Positions 59,543-64,000 of a DNA stretch of 64,000 nt are shown one piece after another. The stretch's first letter is position 1. Every line of letters begins with the position of its first letter. This DNA is from an uncultured Saprospiraceae bacterium (GTDB lineage: Bacteria > Bacteroidota > Bacteroidia > Chitinophagales > Saprospiraceae): the NCBI GenBank assembly GCA_937929945.1, contig CALFUK010000010.1:21442-85441 (forward strand), written 5' to 3'. Below the pieces are notes generated by a model. That model had not been told where the DNA came from and searched no databases. It worked only from the letters and a program-made list of their open reading frames with translations. The translations under genes were made by a program, and so were the position numbers.

Positions 59543-62500
59543 CTATTCTTTGATGATTAGTTTCACGCATACGGATTCGTATTGTTGATTTCTGATGTCG
59601 ATAAAAAGTAAGCCTGAGGGAAGATTAGAGATGTCAATATGGTGCGAGAAGCCTTCATAATCAATCGTCTCAACGACAGTACCATTCGCTGTGAGTATTC
59701 TAATCATATAGTTATCATCAATACCGGCAATTTTAAATATGCCTGTCGTGGGGTTAGGAAAGATGGTGATGGCGCCTTCTTCTAGATATACATCCACACT
59801 TGTGCTGAAGTCATCCGGGGTGTCGGGATCGCAGTCGTCATCTATTCCATTATTATGAATTTCTTCGTTCTGGCATAATACATCTAAGCATACATTGTCT
59901 AAGTACAATTCTGCTTCTGCTTCTCTGAAGTTAAATTCAAGAGCTCCATTAGCAGTCGTTTCAGCTGTATATGCAAAGCTAAGTTCATAGGCTGTTTTTA
60001 CTGTGCTGAGATCTATAGTCGCCCTGTGGTACTCGGTGTATGGTTCTTGATTCAAGTATATGATGACGTCTATACTTCGAGGCTGAGCTGCATAGGCATC
60101 AAAGCTTAAAGTGTAGTTGTTACCAGCTTCATAAGCAAGGTCGCCCTGAGCTATGCCAGCATCTTCAAGTATAATATTCTGAAAGGATGCTTCTCCATTA
60201 ATGGCGGTCGCAGTAGAGCCCCATGTCCACCAGCTGTCCAAATCTTCTTGGAATTCACTATTTTTTATTTTGCCGCAGTCGGCTCTCGGCGTACCATCAC
60301 AATTACAAAATCCATCCTCGATGTCGCTAACAGTTAGGGGAGTGCCATCATCACATGGTGTGCCGGGCTCGATGTAATTTGGCGTGCCAGGGCAATTGCA
60401 GGAGTGATCCAAAACCGCCATCAGTATCGCCTCGTTCATGAAGTTTTCGGCAGTGATGTTCTGAGAGGGGTCATTGATGTTTCCTAATTCGTCAGTTGGG
60501 TCTTCCAATACAATAAAATCTCTATGATACATCTCTACCTTACAGAGTAGAGCATCTGCTGGCACGGATACGGCAAAGTATGCAGGTTGAGCATTTTCTG
60601 GAAAATAGTATTGTCTATCAAAGGATTGAAATGGGACTAAGACATGTTTTATGGTGCCATCGATGTAGGTTAATTTCACAGTGATGTCTCTCGATCTACC
60701 ATAAAATTCAGGAGCGTCTTGATATTTCATATTCTGTAGCGTGCTAAACATCACTGGATCTGTTGGGTCTATAACTGGGAGGATCGTTCCCTTATATTTT
60801 ATAGGTTCGTAGATGATATTTGCCGCGCTTACATCAGGGTGTGCACTGCCGTAGATGAGATAAGCATCTTGCTCTAGCTTTTCTTTGCTAGGTAATCTGA
60901 AGTCATTTTCTTTAAACGTGTTTTGTGGTTGTGATGGATGCCTTGTAAAGACTCTCTCTCCATTCACCAAGGACGCTATGGGATAACCATCATTTTCACG
61001 AAAGTGAAAGTCTAATAGCTCTCCCCGATCTTCCACTTGTCCCCAGTATGCTTCTGTACCAAGTAGATAGTTACTAATCGCCATGGCCGAAAAGGCTCCA
61101 AAGCCATCCCAAGGGCCAGATCCATTGGTTCTGGTCTCGTCACAATAAAAGCCACGCTGCATGGCGTCACTTCTCTCTGTGCCACTCACACCACTCTCAT
61201 CTGAGCAGGTGGGACTTACGAATTCATAAGTCGCCTGAATAAAATTCCAAGTGTCTCCCCTCCCGGAGCCTTCTTCTTCCTCACCTGCGAATGGATAGGA
61301 ATACTGTCCAGGCTCAGGTGCTGTCAAACGATAGTCTTCGACCCAATGGGGCAAAGATAAAGCATGGCCTAGCTCATGAAGAAATACATCGCGGTATTCA
61401 AAACTGACAAATGCGCCATCACCACCCCAGCCACCGGGGTTAAGATTCAGTGTATTACCAAAGTAAATGGTATTCGGCGAATCACCCATGGATGTTCTCA
61501 TATGACCGAGTACATAATTCGCAAAGAAATTGATATTTCCAGTATTGACTCCTGCGCCGCCTATCATCTCATTGGTGCTGACGACGACCGTCGTATTATC
61601 TGCATTATTGAGCGCAAAGTCTTGTAATCTCAATGTTTCTGGAAATTTCCCAAAACGGACGACACTCGCTGGTATCGCAGACGCTACTTCCTGTAAAAAA
61701 TTTTCAAAAATGGGTGTCATATGGGGCTCGGTATTATAGTCCATGATGTCCATATTGACTAAGACCAAATTAAGCTCTGTGTATGGTCTGACCTTAAGAT
61801 CAGCTTGTGTCAAGCTGCGCATATCATCACCAGCTGTCAGTCTTAGTTCCAAGCCTATCTGGACCCAGGCCTTAGGCAAAGTAACAGAAAAATAGTCGTC
61901 AAAATTTGCTGTGGCCAGGTCTATGGTTTCGCTCAGTTGTGCCGGCCCGTCCAGGCATAGCGTACCTAGGCTTGTACCATTCATGACACCTTCCACCTGT
62001 ACATCTGGAGCTGCTCCCATGCCTGTCACAGCGACCTGAAATAGTGCAGGGCGCTCACCGATAGTGAATTGCAAGGGGTGACCGATCTGATGTCTATGTG
62101 TCTGAGCGATGAAGACTTGTTCGATGCTGGCTGTGGCATTCTGAATGCCCAGACAGGTACCTTGGTCATCAGGCTCAGGGAAGACATACTCTTGATAATT
62201 GTAAGATGCAGGCAGCGCCATATTGGTGTTAGCTTGAACACGTCCTAAACAAGCTATGCCCTGATGTGGATCGGAGCCAGAATTTGTGGGATTCAGACCA
62301 CATAAGCCACAGCTACAGAATGATAGATCTTGTACTACCATATCGTCTTCTTCTTCAAGCTCACCAATGGTAAGAGTGAGCATTTCACTAGCCAGGCCAG
62401 CTCCTATGCGCAGAAAACTTTCGGCATTGTTATGCCAGTGAAAACCAAAGTCAGGTTCTGGAGAGACATTACCCAGCCGCCAAAAAGGTCTGGTGTCTAC

Positions 62501-63307
62501 ATAGGCTACATGGTCATGACCACCACCATCTATCGCACCGACCTGACCTGGTAATACATATCGTTGAAGATTACTTACCCAAGTGCCTTCTGGCTCCAAG
62601 TCGTATCCATTATTGCCTGTAAGTGCGACTACGAATGGTAATTCTGGTGATTGCAGATCGTTACGCACATCAGTGATGAGATTATTTAGGTTCTGCTCGT
62701 AGGCTTGTGCATCTGCTATTTCGTCACCATCATTCCATCCTTGAAACCAGCAAAATCCAGAGATCTCTATGGTCCCTCCTTCAAAAGAGGGGAAGTCTAT
62801 CGCTATATTTTGAATCGCCTCATTGATATCTGATAACATCTGGCTGTAGTAGAGCCCCGTCGTCCCGCCAGAACTCGGTGGCCTGAAATCGACTGCCAAA
62901 CTCTTGCCACCCCATGCCGTTTTTATGATCAATATTCGACTTTCTTCATCTTCTGCCATCAGATGTCCAAAGGCTAATTCTGGGCCGATCTGATTAGCTG
63001 ATGCGCCTAAACCTACCATTAACTCATCTGCTATGACTGTCCCATCTTCTTGTTTGTAGCGCACCCAGACATCGTCCCTTTCAGTCCATCTTCCTTCATC
63101 CTGAATATAAGCAAACTCGTCAGCGTTAGGATCATTAGACATAAAGTGAGATAAGGTGCCTGCTGTGCCACTTGGATCGATATCTCCTTGACCTTGCATA
63201 TTAGACTGGCCAGCAAGAATAAAGACTTTTACACTTTGAGCTTGGCTTGATATAGCCAGTAGAAGCAGTAGACTCAGGACTAAAGGATTAAATGCATTAC
63301 TTCTCAT
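59543..63307 (-). CDS. T9SS-exported SGNH esterase-metalloprotease multidomain protein
   Basis: 1254 residues. Signal peptide (1-24, ending SSQAQ). Residues about 26-300: sialate O-acetylesterase-like SGNH hydrolase with nucleophile S35 in GQSNM and block IIKTAWGGKSL. About 340-560: two beta-rich modules. About 560-830: zincin with H644-E645-L-G-H648-A-L-S-L-P-H654, an HExxHxxxxxH site with Ser651 where Gly is usual. About 1040-1170: a carbohydrate-binding CBM4/9-like module (SEFQEDLDSWWTWGSTA). Then HNNGIDDDCD, a MopE-type motif, and a T9SS type A sorting domain (ITIFPNPTTGIFKI to the end). It should be secreted and attached at the surface. The joining of esterase and protease is unusual. 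Confidence 0.88.
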   Translation of the reverse strand: MRSNAFNPLVLSLLLLLAISSQAQSVKVFILAGQSNMQGQGDIDPSGTAGTLSHFMSNDPNADEFAYIQDEGRWTERDDVWVRYKQEDGTVIADELMVGLGASANQIGPELAFGHLMAEDEESRILIIKTAWGGKSLAVDFRPPSSGGTTGLYYSQMLSDINEAIQNIAIDFPSFEGGTIEISGFCWFQGWNDGDEIADAQAYEQNLNNLITDVRNDLQSPELPFVVALTGNNGYDLEPEGTWVSNLQRYVLPGQVGAIDGGGHDHVAYVDTRPFWRLGNVSPEPDFGFHWHNNAESFLRIGAGLASEMLTLTIGELEEEDDMVVQDLSFCSCGLCGLNPTNSGSDPHQGIACLGRVQANTNMALPASYNYQEYVFPEPDDQGTCLGIQNATASIEQVFIAQTHRHQIGHPLQFTIGERPALFQVAVTGMGAAPDVQVEGVMNGTSLGTLCLDGPAQLSETIDLATANFDDYFSVTLPKAWVQIGLELRLTAGDDMRSLTQADLKVRPYTELNLVLVNMDIMDYNTEPHMTPIFENFLQEVASAIPASVVRFGKFPETLRLQDFALNNADNTTVVVSTNEMIGGAGVNTGNINFFANYVLGHMRTSMGDSPNTIYFGNTLNLNPGGWGGDGAFVSFEYRDVFLHELGHALSLPHWVEDYRLTAPEPGQYSYPFAGEEEEGSGRGDTWNFIQATYEFVSPTCSDESGVSGTERSDAMQRGFYCDETRTNGSGPWDGFGAFSAMAISNYLLGTEAYWGQVEDRGELLDFHFRENDGYPIASLVNGERVFTRHPSQPQNTFKENDFRLPSKEKLEQDAYLIYGSAHPDVSAANIIYEPIKYKGTILPVIDPTDPVMFSTLQNMKYQDAPEFYGRSRDITVKLTYIDGTIKHVLVPFQSFDRQYYFPENAQPAYFAVSVPADALLCKVEMYHRDFIVLEDPTDELGNINDPSQNITAENFMNEAILMAVLDHSCNCPGTPNYIEPGTPCDDGTPLTVSDIEDGFCNCDGTPRADCGKIKNSEFQEDLDSWWTWGSTATAINGEASFQNIILEDAGIAQGDLAYEAGNNYTLSFDAYAAQPRSIDVIIYLNQEPYTEYHRATIDLSTVKTAYELSFAYTAETTANGALEFNFREAEAELYLDNVCLDVLCQNEEIHNNGIDDDCDPDTPDDFSTSVDVYLEEGAITIFPNPTTGIFKIAGIDDNYMIRILTANGTVVETIDYEGFSHHIDISNLPSGLLFIDIRNQQYESVCVKLIIKE

Positions 63308-63894
63308 AATAAATGGTTTTAAATATTTGAAAACGGTAGGGATATCATCAGTTTCATGTCCCTGCGCGTATGGAACAACTATACTTCAGGATACCCTACC
63401 GCACATCATTTATTAGAATCTTGTTTTATCCTTGAAAGTGACCCTGCATGTTGCTGTAGAGCTAAACCAATACGGCTCGCGCAGGGTGTTACAGTGCCTG
63501 CAGCAGCAGCTTGCATCATTGGGTGAGATGCTTTATATCGAAAAGACTGGTCGTATCATGTGATGCTCTCTGCATCTAGGGCGATGCTACGTACAATCAT
63601 ATGTAAATGCAATAATTGCTTTACCTTATCAAGCCCTTGTCGTATTGGAAGTCACAGAGGCATCCAATCTCGAGCTCTGGATTCTGATCCTCTTGTATTC
63701 GTAAGAATCTGATCAGATTAGGAGTAGAATAAGGAGTGCCTTGTGCTTGGAATGAACGAATGAACCCGAAGGGCAGAAGTCCATTTAGGACATCCAGTCT
63801 TTCAGGCTATAATCTGTCATCGTGTGAGAGGCGCACTCCGTCAGAGACAGCTGGTGGAGCCGTCTACTCGATTAGGTGGATTCCTCTTTAATTT
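63308..63894. other. 587-base gap, nothing convincing
   Basis: Two inverted repeats are present: CGGTAGGG at 63334-63341 with CCCTACCG near 63393-63400, and CCCTGCGCG near 63360 with CGCGCAGGG near 63478. A minus-strand frame of 61 codons without a start codon (63621-63806) has protein-like composition (STPNLIRFLRIQEDQNPELE) but no known family. I see no certain gene. Confidence 0.4.
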
Positions 63895-64000
63895 CTACAA
63901 TCGATTTTCAATTTCCATGTTTAGATGCAATATTCTATCAATCTTCACAATTGAATCTTCAAGCTTATAAACAATTAGATGAGAATTTACCTTCGTCATT
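63895..64000 (-). CDS. Possible C-terminal end of a gene entering from the right
   Basis: A minus-strand frame open to the window edge ends at TAG 63897-63895 after about 34 residues, with an ATG at 63999. It reads MTKVNSHLIVYKLEDSIVKI and a similar amphipathic end. It may be the tail of a gene beyond the window or chance; no family can be named. Confidence 0.25.
   Translation of the reverse strand, partial: MTKVNSHLIVYKLEDSIVKIDRILHLNMEIENRL

Noticed and set aside
63621..63806. 61-codon minus-strand gene
   Set aside because: No start codon and no recognisable family; a frame of this length is expected by chance in nearly 600 bases read six ways.

Overview
The window looks like chromosome from a Bacteroidota bacterium, most likely of the Saprospirales/Saprospiraceae type. 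The signs are a type IX secretion (T9SS) sorting domain, DUF5686, DUF6702, DUF5117 and 3-coathanger-stack proteins, a LytTR regulator, many secreted lipoproteins, very few Shine-Dalgarno sites, and several upstream elements matching the Bacteroidota -7 box TANNTTTG. There is no rRNA, phage, integrase or canonical CRISPR. One tRNA (Gln) is present.

Layout. 1-6.3 kb: a cut-off secreted protein, a beta-lactamase-fold hydrolase, DUF6702, then a LytTR response regulator, a periplasmic-TPR histidine kinase and a divergent 69-residue LuxR-type HTH protein. 6.3-8.5 kb: tRNA-Gln with its promoter and terminator, hpt and an M28 peptidase. 8.6-11.7 kb: an A/T-richer operon of ECF sigma factor, small protein, MscS-type channel and outer-membrane protein, ending in a terminator. 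11.7-20.4 kb: polA, ddl, a HupE-type membrane protein, an esterase translationally coupled to an amidohydrolase-NTF2 fusion, and an acyl-CoA dehydrogenase. 20.4-32.4 kb: secreted proteins, two lipoprotein sulfatases, DUF5686, an M16 peptidase and a Rieske oxygenase. 32.5-38.5 kb: YceI, GNAT, a second beta-lactamase-like protein, the peroxiredoxin-clpS-aat operon (N-degron tagging and recognition), a DMT transporter overlapping an O-methyltransferase, and a lipoprotein.

38.6-41 kb is the most unusual stretch. An ATPase of the AAA_14/DUF4143 class with a C-terminal D-x12-E-x-K nuclease-like motif is bounded at its 3' end by a 41-bp tandem duplication. Upstream lie ten copies of an 18-bp element in three clusters, with an exact 33-bp period inside each cluster. 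The ATPase has no canonical start for its conserved N-terminus. I know of no described system with this layout.

41-56.7 kb: yjbQ, a GH78-like rhamnosidase, a second M28 peptidase, a DUF5117 metalloprotease, TMEM220, a propeller protein, a secreted 3-coathanger protein, DUF885, a TetR regulator with a clear operator, an AAA ATPase, a kelch lipoprotein and another lipoprotein. 56.9-64 kb: ssb, DUF2200, an A/T-rich stretch with a DUF5706 (Pycsar-effector-like) membrane protein, and a 1254-residue T9SS protein joining an SGNH esterase to a zinc metalloprotease. Overall the genes suggest a surface-degrading heterotroph rich in secreted peptidases and polysaccharide-modifying enzymes, mixed with housekeeping genes.
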